Positions 17,477 to 27,118 are shown, counted from the first letter of the stretch. The stretch: 64,000 nucleotides of DNA from Salinisphaera sp040361255 (GCF_040361255.1 NZ_APNG01000017.1:30401-94400), one strand, 5' to 3'. Numbers and translations: made by a program. The notes: generated by a model from the sequence alone, not told the origin.

Positions 17477-18727
17477 ATGTTTAGACCCCTCGAACTCTAC
17501 GCCGGCCTGAAATACACGCGGGCCAAGCGGCGCAACCATTTCATCTCGTTCATTTCGTCCATCTCGATGGGCGGAATTGCGCTCGCGGTGATGCTGCTGA
17601 TTACCGTGCTGTCGGTCATGAACGGTTTCGAAGCCGAACTGCGCGACCGCATTCTCGGCATGGCCTCGCATGTGGAGATCTCGGCCGGCCGCGGGGCATT
17701 GCAGAACTGGCAGAACGTGGAAAACCAGGTCGATACGCGGCTGGCCGATGTGACCGGATCGGCGCCCTATATCAGCGGCGAAGGTATGGTCCGCAGCGGA
17801 CGCAACATGGCCGGCACGATGATTCGCGGCGTGTTCCCCGACAAGGAACGCAAGGTGTCGGATGTGGCCGACCACATGGTCGCCGGCCAGTTCGACTCGC
17901 TCGAGAAAGGCAAATACCGCATCGTCATCGGCGCGGAACTGGCGGCGATTCTGGGCGTGGGCGTAGGCGACAAGGTCGACCTGATGATTCCCGAGGCCAA
18001 TATCACCCCGGCCGGCATCGTGCCGCGGTTCCGGCGCTTTACCGTCGGCGGGATATTCCAGGTCGGCATGTACGAATACGACCGTGGTATGGTCATGATC
18101 CACATGGGCGATGCCGCTACGCTGTACAACATGGGCGACGGCGTGACCGGCGTACGACTGCATCTCAAGGACATGTTCGATGCGCCCGATGTCAGCCGAC
18201 AGCTGGAGGTCATGCTCGACCCCGGCAAGCGCGTGTCCGACTGGACCCGCCAGCACGCCAACTTCTTTCACGCCATCGCCACCGAAAAGACGGTGATGTT
18301 CATCATCCTGAGCCTGATTATCGCGGTGGCGGCGTTCAATATCGTGTCGATGCTGGTGATGGTGGTCACCGACAAGCAGGGCGATATCGCCATTTTGCGC
18401 ACGCTGGGCATGTCGCCGAAGTCGGTGATGGCGATCTTCATGGTCCAGGGCTCGCTGATCGGTGTGATCGGCACGGTCGTGGGCGTGGTGCTGGGTGTGT
18501 TGCTGTCGATCAATATCGAACACATCGTGCCCATGCTCGAAAATCTGTTGAACACCGATCTGCTGTCGGCCGACGTGTACTACATCAGCCAGCTCAAGGC
18601 CGAGCTGCACGAAACCGACGTGGTGCGCATTGCGCTGCTGTCACTGGTGCTGTCGTTCCTGTCGACGCTCTATCCCGCGTGGCGAGCCGCCCGCGTGCAA
18701 CCGGCCGAGGCGCTGCGTTATGAGTAA
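17477..18727 (+). CDS. lolC: Lipoprotein-releasing ABC permease LolC/LolE family
   Basis: A 416-residue inner-membrane permease of the LolCDE system, which extracts outer-membrane lipoproteins and passes them to LolA. The N-terminal YTRAKRRNHFISFISSISM is the family signature. There are four membrane segments (about residues 25-45, 270-300, 315-340, 375-400) and a large periplasmic domain. The loop IPEANITPAGIVP (about 171-183) matches the LolA-binding Hook of LolC, which LolE lacks. Only one permease gene precedes lolD here, so the complex may be a homodimer of the LolF type unless a second copy exists elsewhere. It overlaps lolD by eight bases. Confidence 0.93.
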   Translation: MFRPLELYAGLKYTRAKRRNHFISFISSISMGGIALAVMLLITVLSVMNGFEAELRDRILGMASHVEISAGRGALQNWQNVENQVDTRLADVTGSAPYISGEGMVRSGRNMAGTMIRGVFPDKERKVSDVADHMVAGQFDSLEKGKYRIVIGAELAAILGVGVGDKVDLMIPEANITPAGIVPRFRRFTVGGIFQVGMYEYDRGMVMIHMGDAATLYNMGDGVTGVRLHLKDMFDAPDVSRQLEVMLDPGKRVSDWTRQHANFFHAIATEKTVMFIILSLIIAVAAFNIVSMLVMVVTDKQGDIAILRTLGMSPKSVMAIFMVQGSLIGVIGTVVGVVLGVLLSINIEHIVPMLENLLNTDLLSADVYYISQLKAELHETDVVRIALLSLVLSFLSTLYPAWRAARVQPAEALRYE

Positions 18728-19436
18728 TTCCAGCGACGCGACCACGAGCGTGCTTGGCTGCACGCATCTGTCCAAGACGTTCACGGAAGTGCGTGAACCG
18801 ATCACCGTGCTCGACGATATCAACCTGAATGTCGCGCCCGGGGCCAAGATCGCGGTGATCGGCGCCTCCGGGTCGGGCAAGTCGACATTGCTGCATCTGC
18901 TGGGCGGGCTCGATGTGCCCACCCAGGGCGAGATTCATATCGCCGGTCGCAACATGACCACGCTGTCGAACGCCGCCCGCGGCAAGCTGCGCAACGAAAA
19001 GCTGGGTTTCATCTACCAGTTCCATCATCTGCTGCCGGAGTTCACCACGGTCGAGAACGTGGCCATGCCGCTTTTGATTCGGCGTGGGCCGCCGAAAAAG
19101 GCACTGGACGCGGCCCGCGATCTGTTGCGCCAGGTGGGCCTGGGCGCGCGCCTGGATCACAAGCCGACGGAGCTGTCCGGCGGCGAACGCCAGCGCGCAG
19201 CGGTGGCACGGGCGCTGGTTACGCGCCCGGCCTGTATTCTGGCGGATGAGCCGACCGGCAACCTCGATCATCGCACCGCATCGAGCGTGTTCGACATGAT
19301 GCTCGAGCTCAATGCGTCGATGAATACCAGCCTGGTGATGGTCACCCACGACCGCGAACTGGCCCAGCGCATGGATCAGGTCTGGAGCCTGGCCGATGGG
19401 CGCCTGTCGGCGGCCCAGGACAGCGCCTTCGCCTGA
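18720..19436 (+). CDS. lolD: Lipoprotein-releasing ATPase LolD
   Basis: A 238-residue ABC ATPase. Walker A is GASGSGKSTLLHLLGGLD, the signature is LSGGERQRAAVARAL, Walker B is CILADEPTGNLD, and the switch His lies in VTHDREL. LNEKLGFIYQFHHLLPEFTT-like sequence (Q-loop, FHHLLPEF) is typical of LolD. It powers lipoprotein release with the overlapping lolC product. The ATG lies inside the end of lolC. Confidence 0.95.
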   Translation: MSNSSDATTSVLGCTHLSKTFTEVREPITVLDDINLNVAPGAKIAVIGASGSGKSTLLHLLGGLDVPTQGEIHIAGRNMTTLSNAARGKLRNEKLGFIYQFHHLLPEFTTVENVAMPLLIRRGPPKKALDAARDLLRQVGLGARLDHKPTELSGGERQRAAVARALVTRPACILADEPTGNLDHRTASSVFDMMLELNASMNTSLVMVTHDRELAQRMDQVWSLADGRLSAAQDSAFA

Positions 19437-19449
19437 TCTGTCCGCGTCG

Positions 19450-19483
19450 CGGCGCTGCAGGTGAAGTCCGGCAGCGCCGTTTT
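19450..19483 (+). terminator. Possible terminator after lolD
   Basis: A nine-base-pair stem CGGCGCTGC / GCAGCGCCG with a 12-base loop is followed by TTTTG, 13 bases beyond the lolD stop. The U tract is short, so read-through into comEC is possible. Confidence 0.5.
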
Positions 19484-19552
19484 GCCGCCGGTGAATAAGC
19501 GATAGGCTGACCCCCACAACCCAAAAGCGTGTTCATAAACGCCGGGACGGGG

Positions 19553-21868
19553 ATGACGGGGCAGTGGGGTGCGATCGCTGGCAGGCAGGCGGGATGGCTA
19601 CGCGCGTGTGCCTGGGCCCTGCGTGTGGCCGAGCGCGATCCGCGCTGGCTGGCTGTTTGTCTTGTGGCGGCGGTCGGTACCACCTATCTTCAGCCGACGC
19701 CGGTTCCCTTGTGGTTGCCGGTTGTCGCGTTACTGCTGTGTTTATGGCGCTGGCCCGGTCGTGGGCTGTTGGTCGTGGCGGCGTGTGCGACCGCCTGGAC
19801 GAGTTTCGGCATACAACAGCAACTCGCCGCGCGCTGGCCGGTGGAACGCAGCGGCGAAACGGTGACCATGACCGGGCATGTCGCCGGCGTCGTCGCCCAT
19901 GAAGCGTATCGCACGCGCTTCGTGCTCGTGCGCGATACAGCGCCTTATCGTCTGCGCCTGGCCTGGTACGACCATGGCGACGATCTGTTGCCCGGCGATT
20001 GTTTGACCGGCGCGTTCAAACTGGAGACGCCGCACGGCTCGGCCAACCCTGGCACGTTCGACTATGAAGCCTGGCTCTGGCGCGAGCGCATCGATGCCAC
20101 CGGCTATATCCGCCACGCCACCCACTGCGACGGCCGCGCGACGTGGTCTATCGACCGCCTGCGCGCGTTGGCCGTGCAGCGGATCGCGCCGTATCTCGAG
20201 GCCAGTGCCATGCGCGGCATTATCGAGGCGCTCACGCTGGGGATTCGCGATCGCATCAGCGATGCGCAATGGGATGTACTGCGGGCGACCGGCACCTCGC
20301 ATTTGGTGGCCATCTCCGGACTGCATATCGGCCTCATCGCGTTCTGGCTGTTCGCATTTGCGCGCTGGCTGGTACTGCGTATCGCCCCGCGCGCGCCGGC
20401 GTCGCTACTGGCCGGCGGCGTGGCGTTTGCGGGCGCGCTGAGCTATGCCTTGCTGGCTGGTTTCGCACTGCCCACCCAGCGCGCACTGGTGATGGTCGCC
20501 GGCGGCTTGTTCGCCGTGGTAACGATGCGGCGTATCGCGGTGTCGCGCATTCTGGCGATCGCCGCGATCGTCGTGGTGGTCTGGGCGCCGGTATCGGTGA
20601 TCACGCCGGGTTTCTGGCTGTCGTTTGGCGCAGTCGCATGGCTGGTTTATCTGGCGCGCATGGCCACGCGCCGGCGCGTGCTCGGCTTCATTGGTTTACA
20701 GCTGGGACTGGTGGCCGGGCTCGCACCGCTTGGCGCCTGGTTTTTCGGGCAGACCTCCTTGATCGCGCCGCTGGTCAATGCGGTGTTGATTCCTACGGCT
20801 GTCGGGTTGGTGCCGCTGTTGCTGCTGGTGACCATTGCCGCGTTGGTCGTGCCGACCCTGGGCGGGCCGGTGCTGGCGTTGGTCGCCACCGTGCTGGGCG
20901 CAGCGTGGCCCGGTCTGGCTGCGCTGGCAGCCTGGCCGTGGTCCACGGTGCAACCGGTGGTGCCCGGAGCCATCGCGTTGGTGCTGGCGGTGACGGGTAT
21001 CGCGTTGCTGGCAATGCCGCGCGGTCTGCCGGGGCGCTGGTTGGCGCCGGTGTTTTTGTTGCCGGCGTTGCTGGGCTGGCGCCCCGCGATCGATGACATC
21101 CCGGCGGGCGGGCTGCGCGTGACTGTGCTGGATGTCGGGCAGGGGTTGGCTGTGGTGGTGCGCACGCGTGCGCATACGCTGGTGTATGACGCGGGACCGG
21201 CCTATCGCACCGGTTTCAATGCGGGAAGCGCGTTCGTGGTGCCGTATCTGCGCCATGTCGGCCGTGCACGCGTCGATCGCTTGATGATCAGCCATAGCGA
21301 TATCGACCATATGGGCGGCGCGCAGGCGATCGTGGATCAACTAAAGGTCGTGCGTCGTCTGGGTGCCGGTAGCGCACAGCCGTGTTGCAGCGGTCAGCAC
21401 TGGCGTTGGGACGGCGTGGATTTTTCCGTGATCTATCCGCGTGACAGCGATATCGCCTCTGGCATGACCGATAACGCGCGTTCCTGCCTGCTGCGTATCG
21501 ACGCGCCGGCCGGACGCATACTATTGCCGGGGGATATCGAGGCCGCGACAGAGGCCCAGCTCGTAGAACGCGATGCGAATGCGCTGGCCGCGGATGTACT
21601 CGTTGTGGCCCACCACGGCAGTGCCAGTTCCAGCTCGAACGCATTTGTCGAGGCGGTATCGCCCAGCCTGGCTCTCATTTCGGCCGGTTGGCACAACCGC
21701 TGGGGTTTTCCCAATGCCGCGGTAGTGGGCCGGCTCGGGGCAGCGGGGGCAGATGTCATCAATACGGCCACGTCGGGCGCGATCGAACTCGATATGGCGC
21801 CCGATGCACCGGCGATCAGCGTGACACGCTGGCGCGAGCGCGCGCCGCGGGTCTGGCATACGCCCTGA
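19553..21868 (+). CDS. comEC: DNA-uptake channel protein ComEC/Rec2
   Basis: A 771-residue polytopic inner-membrane protein. The N-terminal DUF4131/OB-like region (about 60-190) is followed by the Competence domain, with many helices (TSHLVAISGLHIGLIAFWLF near residue 250). The C-terminal metallo-beta-lactamase-like nuclease domain starts at LRVTVLDVGQGLAVVV; its motif SHSDIDHMGGAQ lies at about residue 581 and VVAHHGSASSSSN later. It translocates single-stranded DNA in transformation. ATG 19553 has GGGACGGGG immediately upstream; GTG 19529 would add eight residues. No other competence gene is in the window. Confidence 0.93.
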   Translation: MTGQWGAIAGRQAGWLRACAWALRVAERDPRWLAVCLVAAVGTTYLQPTPVPLWLPVVALLLCLWRWPGRGLLVVAACATAWTSFGIQQQLAARWPVERSGETVTMTGHVAGVVAHEAYRTRFVLVRDTAPYRLRLAWYDHGDDLLPGDCLTGAFKLETPHGSANPGTFDYEAWLWRERIDATGYIRHATHCDGRATWSIDRLRALAVQRIAPYLEASAMRGIIEALTLGIRDRISDAQWDVLRATGTSHLVAISGLHIGLIAFWLFAFARWLVLRIAPRAPASLLAGGVAFAGALSYALLAGFALPTQRALVMVAGGLFAVVTMRRIAVSRILAIAAIVVVVWAPVSVITPGFWLSFGAVAWLVYLARMATRRRVLGFIGLQLGLVAGLAPLGAWFFGQTSLIAPLVNAVLIPTAVGLVPLLLLVTIAALVVPTLGGPVLALVATVLGAAWPGLAALAAWPWSTVQPVVPGAIALVLAVTGIALLAMPRGLPGRWLAPVFLLPALLGWRPAIDDIPAGGLRVTVLDVGQGLAVVVRTRAHTLVYDAGPAYRTGFNAGSAFVVPYLRHVGRARVDRLMISHSDIDHMGGAQAIVDQLKVVRRLGAGSAQPCCSGQHWRWDGVDFSVIYPRDSDIASGMTDNARSCLLRIDAPAGRILLPGDIEAATEAQLVERDANALAADVLVVAHHGSASSSSNAFVEAVSPSLALISAGWHNRWGFPNAAVVGRLGAAGADVINTATSGAIELDMAPDAPAISVTRWRERAPRVWHTP

Positions 21869-21953
21869 GGGCGTGGGCCGGCCGGCAGTATGGGTGGCCG
21901 GCAACGATTCAGGCGCTTATCATGCCGTCTTGCCTGACATTGAAGGAAAAGGC

Positions 21954-22565
21954 ATGGCAGAAATGCTGGCGGCCGGTGGCTGGCTGATGCTACCGATCGC
22001 GATCTGTTCCGTGCTCGGCCTCGCCATCGTGATCGAGCGCGCCTGGGCATTGCATATCCAGCGTGTTGCGCCCCCGCGGCTGCTCGAACAGCGTGCCCAG
22101 TTGGCACGCTCGCCCGCGCTATCGAACGCGGATCGACAATCGCTGGAGGCGCACAGTCCGCTCGGCCGTGTCTGGGCCGCGGTGATGGCGACGCGCAGTG
22201 AAGGCACGGATATTCGCCGCGAACGGATCGAGGAGGCCGGCCGTCAGGCCGCCCACGATATGTCGCGCTATCTGAATACGCTGGGCACCATCGCCGCGAT
22301 TACGCCGCTGCTGGGTCTGCTCGGCACGGTGGCGGGCATGATCCAGATCTTCGCGACGATGACCGAAGCCGGACTGGGCGATGCCCAGGCGCTGGCGGGT
22401 GGTATCGGCCAGGCGCTGGTGACCACGGCGGCCGGGTTGTGCGTGGCGATCCCGGCGCTGGTGGCCTATCGCTATTTCAACGGCCTGGTGGAAAAACGCG
22501 GCCTGCTGCTCGAGCAATGGGCGGTGCGTCTGATTGAAGACCAGCGCGACGCGCCAAGCACATGA
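21954..22565 (+). CDS. exbB: ExbB/TolQ-family proton channel protein
   Basis: A 203-residue MotA/TolQ/ExbB protein with three membrane helices (about 8-28, 105-128, 150-172). The helix-rich GTIAAITPLLGLLGTVAGMI and the GIGQALVTTAAGLCVAIPAL segments, both family hallmarks, are present. With ExbD it forms a proton-driven motor at the inner membrane. GAAGGA lies upstream of ATG 21954. Its stop overlaps exbD (ATGA). The location between comEC and msbA is common in Gammaproteobacteria; the partner (TonB or another protein) is not in the window. Confidence 0.92.
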   Translation: MAEMLAAGGWLMLPIAICSVLGLAIVIERAWALHIQRVAPPRLLEQRAQLARSPALSNADRQSLEAHSPLGRVWAAVMATRSEGTDIRRERIEEAGRQAAHDMSRYLNTLGTIAAITPLLGLLGTVAGMIQIFATMTEAGLGDAQALAGGIGQALVTTAAGLCVAIPALVAYRYFNGLVEKRGLLLEQWAVRLIEDQRDAPST

Positions 22566-22972
22566 AATTCGTACGCCGCGTCGCCGATCAGGAGCCGTCG
22601 GTCAATCTCACCCCGTTGATCGACGTAGTGTTTCTGCTGCTGATCTTTTTCATGGTTTCGAGCCGCTTCATCGACGAAAAACAGCTCGAACTGGAGTTGC
22701 CCGGCGCGACCAGTGCACAGGCGGTGGCCAGCGAACAGGCGGTGATCGTGGAGATTAATGCCGATGGCGACTATCGCGTCGACGGGCGTGGGGTGGCCGC
22801 GAATGCGTTGGTCGCATCGCTGCTATCACTACGGGCACAATATCCGGATCGGCCGCTGCGTTTACGCGCAGATGGTGCGGCCAGCCATGCGGCCGTGGTG
22901 CGGGCCATGGACGCGGCCGCGCGGGCCGAATTCGACCGTGTGGAGATCGCAACCGGTGGCGATGCCCGCTGA
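22562..22972 (+). CDS. exbD: ExbD/TolR-family protein
   Basis: A 136-residue protein with one N-terminal membrane helix (LTPLIDVVFLLLIFFMVSS) carrying the conserved Asp used for proton conduction, followed by a periplasmic ExbD/TolR fold. It is the partner of the overlapping exbB. No msbA start overlaps it; the next gene begins 86 bases on, within the same likely transcript. Confidence 0.92.
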   Translation: MKFVRRVADQEPSVNLTPLIDVVFLLLIFFMVSSRFIDEKQLELELPGATSAQAVASEQAVIVEINADGDYRVDGRGVAANALVASLLSLRAQYPDRPLRLRADGAASHAAVVRAMDAAARAEFDRVEIATGGDAR

Positions 22973-23058
22973 CCGGCGGGCCCGGCGCACGACGCGTCGG
23001 GTTGTTCACTTTTACGTATAGGCCTTTCATTTTGGCGCGAGAGAAATTCGAAACGAAC

Positions 23059-24795
23059 ATGCCGATCGGCGAGATCTATCCTCGCCTGCTGCGTTATACC
23101 TGGCGCCACAAGAAATGGCTGGGTATCGCCGCGATCGGCATGGCGGGTTACGCGGCGGCCGATACGGCGCTCATCTATATCCTCAAGCCGTTACTCGACG
23201 GTAGCATCGTCGACCGCGACCCGTGGATGATCCGCTGGATCCCGGCGTTCATGCTGGTGCTGTTCCTGTTTCGTGGCGCTTTTGGGTTTTGTTCGAGCTA
23301 CGGCATGTCGTGGGTCGCCAATCGCGTGATCTACAACGTGCGCAGCGATATCTTTTCCCAGTTCCTGCGTCTGCCGTCGAGCTTTTTCGATGCCAATTCG
23401 ACCGGCAAGACCACGGCCAAGCTGACCTATTACACCGGCCAGATCTCGGGCGCTGCCACCAGCGCGATCACGATCATGATCCAGGACTCGCTGCGGGTGG
23501 TGGGTTTTACCTTTCTGATGTTCTGGATCAACTGGTCGCTGGCGCTGATTACGCTGGTGGTCGGGCCGATTATCGCGGTCATCGTCAGCTATGTCTCGAA
23601 GCGCTTTCGGCGTTACAGCATGAGCATTCAGCAGTCGATGAGCGATATCACCCACGTCAGCGAGGAAGTGCTCACCGGTCAGCGGGTGGTCAAGGTCTTC
23701 GGCGGTGAAGAACGCGAGCGCCGCAGTTTCGACAAGATCAACGAGCGCAACCGTCGCATGTCGATGCGCAAGGCCACCACCAGTGCGGCGAGTGTGCCCG
23801 TGATTCAGCTGATCGCTGCATTCGCCGTGGCCTTCGTGGTGTCGGTTGCGGTACGCGATACCGGCGGCGGGGTGATGTCACCGGGCGATTTGGCCGCCTT
23901 CTTCGGCGCCATGATGGCCATGATGGGCCCGATCAAGCGCCTGACGAGCGTGAACGCAACCATCCAGGCCGGCATGGCCGCGGCCGGCGCGATTTTCGAG
24001 TTGATCGACGAGCCAACCGAGAACGACCAAGGCACCCTGAGCATCGATCGCGCCGAAGGCCATATCGAAGTGCGCGATCTGTGGTTTCGTTACCCCCGAA
24101 CCGAAACCGATGTCCTGCGCGATATCGGCTTCGAAGTGAAACCGGGCCAGACGGTCGCGTTTGTGGGCCGCTCGGGCAGCGGTAAATCCACGCTGCTGTC
24201 ATTGTTGCCGCGGTTCTACGATTATGATCGCGGCAGCATACTGCTCGACGGTCATGACCTGGCCGAGTATCGGCTCACCGATCTGCGCCGCCAGATCAGC
24301 CTGGTCGACCAGAACGTGATTCTGTTCAACGATACCGTCGCCGGCAATATCGCGTACGGGGTGCTGGGCAATGCCGATCGCGAGACTGTAATCGATGCCG
24401 CCAAACGGGCATATGCGGATGAATTCATCCAGTCGCTGCCCAAGGGCTATGACACCCTGGTCGGCCAGAACGGCATCATGCTGTCGGGCGGCCAGCGTCA
24501 GCGTATCGCCATTGCCCGCGCGCTGCTCAAGGATTCGCCGATTCTGATTCTGGACGAGGCGACCTCGGCACTCGATACCGAATCCGAAAAAGCGATCCAG
24601 AAAGGTCTGGATGTGCTCATGCAGAATCGCACCACGCTGGTGATCGCTCATCGGTTGTCGACCATTCAGGATGCCGATCTGATCGTGGTCATGCACGACG
24701 GCGAACTGGTGGAAAAAGGCACGCACAGCGAGCTGATGCAGATCGGTGGTCATTATCGCGGTCTGCACGATATCCAGTTCGCGCGCCCGGACTGA
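23059..24795 (+). CDS. msbA: Lipid A export ATP-binding/permease protein MsbA
   Basis: A 578-residue ABC half-transporter that flips core-lipid A across the inner membrane as a homodimer. Six membrane helices precede the nucleotide-binding domain. Walker A is GRSGSGKSTLLSLLPRFYD (about residue 372), the signature LSGGQRQRIAIARALL (about 475), Walker B ILILDEATSALD, and the switch His is in AHRLST. I took ATG 23059 (MPIGEIYPRLLRYTW), which aligns in length with E. coli MsbA (582). A TTG at 23002 would add 19 residues and neither start has a strong ribosome-binding site. Confidence 0.95.
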   Translation: MPIGEIYPRLLRYTWRHKKWLGIAAIGMAGYAAADTALIYILKPLLDGSIVDRDPWMIRWIPAFMLVLFLFRGAFGFCSSYGMSWVANRVIYNVRSDIFSQFLRLPSSFFDANSTGKTTAKLTYYTGQISGAATSAITIMIQDSLRVVGFTFLMFWINWSLALITLVVGPIIAVIVSYVSKRFRRYSMSIQQSMSDITHVSEEVLTGQRVVKVFGGEERERRSFDKINERNRRMSMRKATTSAASVPVIQLIAAFAVAFVVSVAVRDTGGGVMSPGDLAAFFGAMMAMMGPIKRLTSVNATIQAGMAAAGAIFELIDEPTENDQGTLSIDRAEGHIEVRDLWFRYPRTETDVLRDIGFEVKPGQTVAFVGRSGSGKSTLLSLLPRFYDYDRGSILLDGHDLAEYRLTDLRRQISLVDQNVILFNDTVAGNIAYGVLGNADRETVIDAAKRAYADEFIQSLPKGYDTLVGQNGIMLSGGQRQRIAIARALLKDSPILILDEATSALDTESEKAIQKGLDVLMQNRTTLVIAHRLSTIQDADLIVVMHDGELVEKGTHSELMQIGGHYRGLHDIQFARPD

Positions 24796-24800
24796 ACGCA

Positions 24801-24832
24801 TAGGCATGGACGCTGTGTTGGTACAGCCCATG
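24801..24832 (+). other. Intercistronic hairpin between msbA and lpxK
   Basis: GGCATGG (24801-24807) pairs with CCATGCC (24826-24832), and CTGT (24811-24814) with ACAG (24821-24824) inside. There is no U tract, so it is not a classical terminator; it may stabilise or separate the mRNA segments. Seen directly, function inferred. Confidence 0.45.
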
Positions 24833-24852
24833 CCGTATTGTCGGACTGATTG

Positions 24853-25845
24853 ATGCGTGAAGCGCTCGAACGCAGCTGGTACGACCCGAACGGGGCCTGG
24901 CCGCTGCTCAAACCGCTGGCCTGGGTATTCGGGGGCGTGGTGGCGCTACGCCGTGGCGGTTATCGGCGCGGCTGGCTCGCCAGCGAACGCATCGATGTCC
25001 CCGTGCTGGTCGTTGGCAATATTACCGTGGGCGGCAGCGGCAAGACGCCGCTCACGCTCGCCCTGATCGACAAGCTGCGCGCACGCGGTCTACGCGTCGG
25101 CGTGGTATCGCGTGGCTATGGCGGCAAGTCGGATCGCTATCCGCTCGATGTCGACGCCGATACGCCGGCCGCGCTTGCCGGCGACGAGCCAGCGATGATC
25201 GCACGCCAATCCGGTGCGCTCGTGGTGGTGGATCCGCGCCGGCCGCGCGGCGCGCGCCGGCTGGTCGCGCAGGGCGCGGATATCGTGATCGCCGACGACG
25301 GTCTGCAGCACTATGCACTGGCCCGAGACGCCGAGATCGCGGTCACCGATGCGCGCCGCGGGCTGGGCAATGCGCGGCTGTTGCCGGCCGGGCCGCTGCG
25401 CGAAGCGCCGGCACGCCTGGATACGGTGGATCTATCGCTGGTGCACGGGCAGGGCGCAGACTTCTGGCTCGCGCCGGGCGCGGCCTATCCGGTCGCCGGG
25501 GCCGGCGCGACGCGCGAACTCACGACCTTTAAAGGCGCGCCGGTGCATGCAATCGCCGGTATCGGCGATCCGCGCCGTTTTTTCGACATGCTGCGCGAAC
25601 AGGGCCTCGAGGTGATCGAACACCCTATGCCGGATCATCATCGTTATGAGCCGGCCGATCTCGACTTCGCGGACGATTACCCAGTGCTCATGACCTGCAA
25701 GGACGCGGTCAAGTGTGGCGCATTCGATAACGCCGGCCGCTGCTGGCAGGTGCCGGTTCGCGTATCGTTCAGTCAGGCATGCGAAGCGCGTATCGAGGCG
25801 CTGCTCGATCGCTTGACCGAGCGCGTGCACATGCATCGAGGATAG
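24853..25845 (+). CDS. lpxK: Tetraacyldisaccharide 4'-kinase LpxK
   Basis: A 330-residue membrane-associated kinase that phosphorylates the 4' position of the lipid A precursor. The P-loop NITVGGSGKTPLTLAL (about residue 57-72) and DDGLQHYALARDAEI (the family's catalytic and Walker B-like region) are clear, and the N-terminal helix (LLKPLAWVFGGVVALRRGGY) anchors it. ATG 24853 follows a TTG at 24850. It is the second lipid A gene of the msbA-lpxK-kdsB group. Confidence 0.94.
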   Translation: MREALERSWYDPNGAWPLLKPLAWVFGGVVALRRGGYRRGWLASERIDVPVLVVGNITVGGSGKTPLTLALIDKLRARGLRVGVVSRGYGGKSDRYPLDVDADTPAALAGDEPAMIARQSGALVVVDPRRPRGARRLVAQGADIVIADDGLQHYALARDAEIAVTDARRGLGNARLLPAGPLREAPARLDTVDLSLVHGQGADFWLAPGAAYPVAGAGATRELTTFKGAPVHAIAGIGDPRRFFDMLREQGLEVIEHPMPDHHRYEPADLDFADDYPVLMTCKDAVKCGAFDNAGRCWQVPVRVSFSQACEARIEALLDRLTERVHMHRG

Positions 25846-25853
25846 AAGAACGT

Positions 25854-26621
25854 ATGGATTTCGTTGTCATCATTCCGGCCCGGCTGGCCAGCACACGTCT
25901 GCCCAACAAGGTGCTGCGTACGATTGCCGGCGAGCCGATGCTCGCCCATGTCTGCCGCGCGGCACGTGCCAGCGGCGCGGCCGAGGTGATCGTGGCCACC
26001 GATAGCGAGGCGGTGGCCGAGGCCGCGCGGGTGGCCGGCGTGAGCGCGTGCATGACCCGTGCCGATCACAGCTGCGGTACCGATCGTATCGCCGAAGTAG
26101 CGGCACAACGTAGCTGGCCGGATGAGGCGATCGTGGTCAATGTTCAGGCCGACGAACCGTTGATGCCGCCGGCGTTGGTCGATCAGGTCGCCGCGGCGCT
26201 GGCAAACGACACCGAGGCCGCGATTGCCACCGCTTGTACGCCGATTGGCGATGCCGAGACGTTTCATAACCCCAATGTGGTCAAGGTGGTCGCCTCGGCC
26301 GCCGGGCGTGCCGTGTATTTCAGCCGCGCGCCGATTCCGTTTCATCGCGATAGCGGCAATACCGATTTTGCCCGGTCGGCACGCCGTCATCTGGGTATCT
26401 ATGCCTATCGCGCAGGTGCGCTCAAACGCTTTTCGGCAGCGGCACCCGGCGCGCTGGAGCGTATCGAATCGCTCGAGCAACTGCGGGCTTATGAACTGAA
26501 CATGCCGATCGCGCTGGTCGAGGCGGTCGCCGTGCCCGGCCCGGGCGTGGATACCGCCGAGGATATCGCCCTGGTCGAAGCGCTGATGGCCTCCCGCTCG
26601 GCCTCGGAGTCCGCATCATGA
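25854..26621 (+). CDS. kdsB: 3-deoxy-manno-octulosonate cytidylyltransferase
   Basis: A 255-residue CMP-KDO synthetase. The nucleotide-binding start FVVIIPARLASTRLPNKVL, the segment HSCGTDRIAEVA, VNVQADEPLMP with its metal-binding Asp, and YFSRAPIPFHRD are all family signatures. It activates KDO for lipopolysaccharide core synthesis. AGAAGAA lies before ATG 25854. The spacing to lpxK is eight bases, and the end overlaps the phosphatase gene (ATGA). Confidence 0.95.
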   Translation: MDFVVIIPARLASTRLPNKVLRTIAGEPMLAHVCRAARASGAAEVIVATDSEAVAEAARVAGVSACMTRADHSCGTDRIAEVAAQRSWPDEAIVVNVQADEPLMPPALVDQVAAALANDTEAAIATACTPIGDAETFHNPNVVKVVASAAGRAVYFSRAPIPFHRDSGNTDFARSARRHLGIYAYRAGALKRFSAAAPGALERIESLEQLRAYELNMPIALVEAVAVPGPGVDTAEDIALVEALMASRSASESAS

Positions 26622-27118
26622 ATCGATCGCCCACCCGTGTCATGTTTGTCTGCCTGGGCAATATCTGCCGCTCGCCGACCGCGCATGGCGTTTTCCGCCA
26701 GAAGGTCGCGCAGGCGGGTCTGGCCGACCGGATCGAAATTGCGTCCTCGGGTACGGGCGACTGGCATATCGGCAAGCCGCCGGATGCACGCGCGGCCCGC
26801 GCGGCGCGGGCGCGTCGTGTCGATATCGACGATCTGCGTGCCCAGCAGGTCACGGCGCAGGATCTAGCGGATTTCGATTACGTGCTGGCGATGGATGCCG
26901 ACAATCTGGCGTCGTTGCAGACCCTCTATCGGGCCACGCCGCAAGCGCGGGCTGAAGTCGACCTGTTCATGCGCTTCAGCAACGACTATAGAAATCAGAG
27001 TGTGCCGGACCCGTATTTCGGCGGCGACCGTGGTTTCGAGCTCGTCCTCGACATGATCGAGGATGCCTCGGCCGGGCTGCTGGCCGATATCCGCAGACGC
27101 TGGGCCGGCATCGATTAA
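26618..27118 (+). CDS. Low-molecular-weight protein-tyrosine phosphatase
   Basis: A 166-residue phosphatase with the active-site loop VCLGNICRSPTAHGVF (CX5R) at the N-terminus and the general-acid loop VPDPYFGG near residue 130. Such enzymes often dephosphorylate bacterial tyrosine kinases that control polysaccharide export, or sugar-nucleotide enzymes. Here it sits after kdsB, a conserved gammaproteobacterial arrangement. It is convergent with rne. Confidence 0.92.
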   Translation: MNRSPTRVMFVCLGNICRSPTAHGVFRQKVAQAGLADRIEIASSGTGDWHIGKPPDARAARAARARRVDIDDLRAQQVTAQDLADFDYVLAMDADNLASLQTLYRATPQARAEVDLFMRFSNDYRNQSVPDPYFGGDRGFELVLDMIEDASAGLLADIRRRWAGID

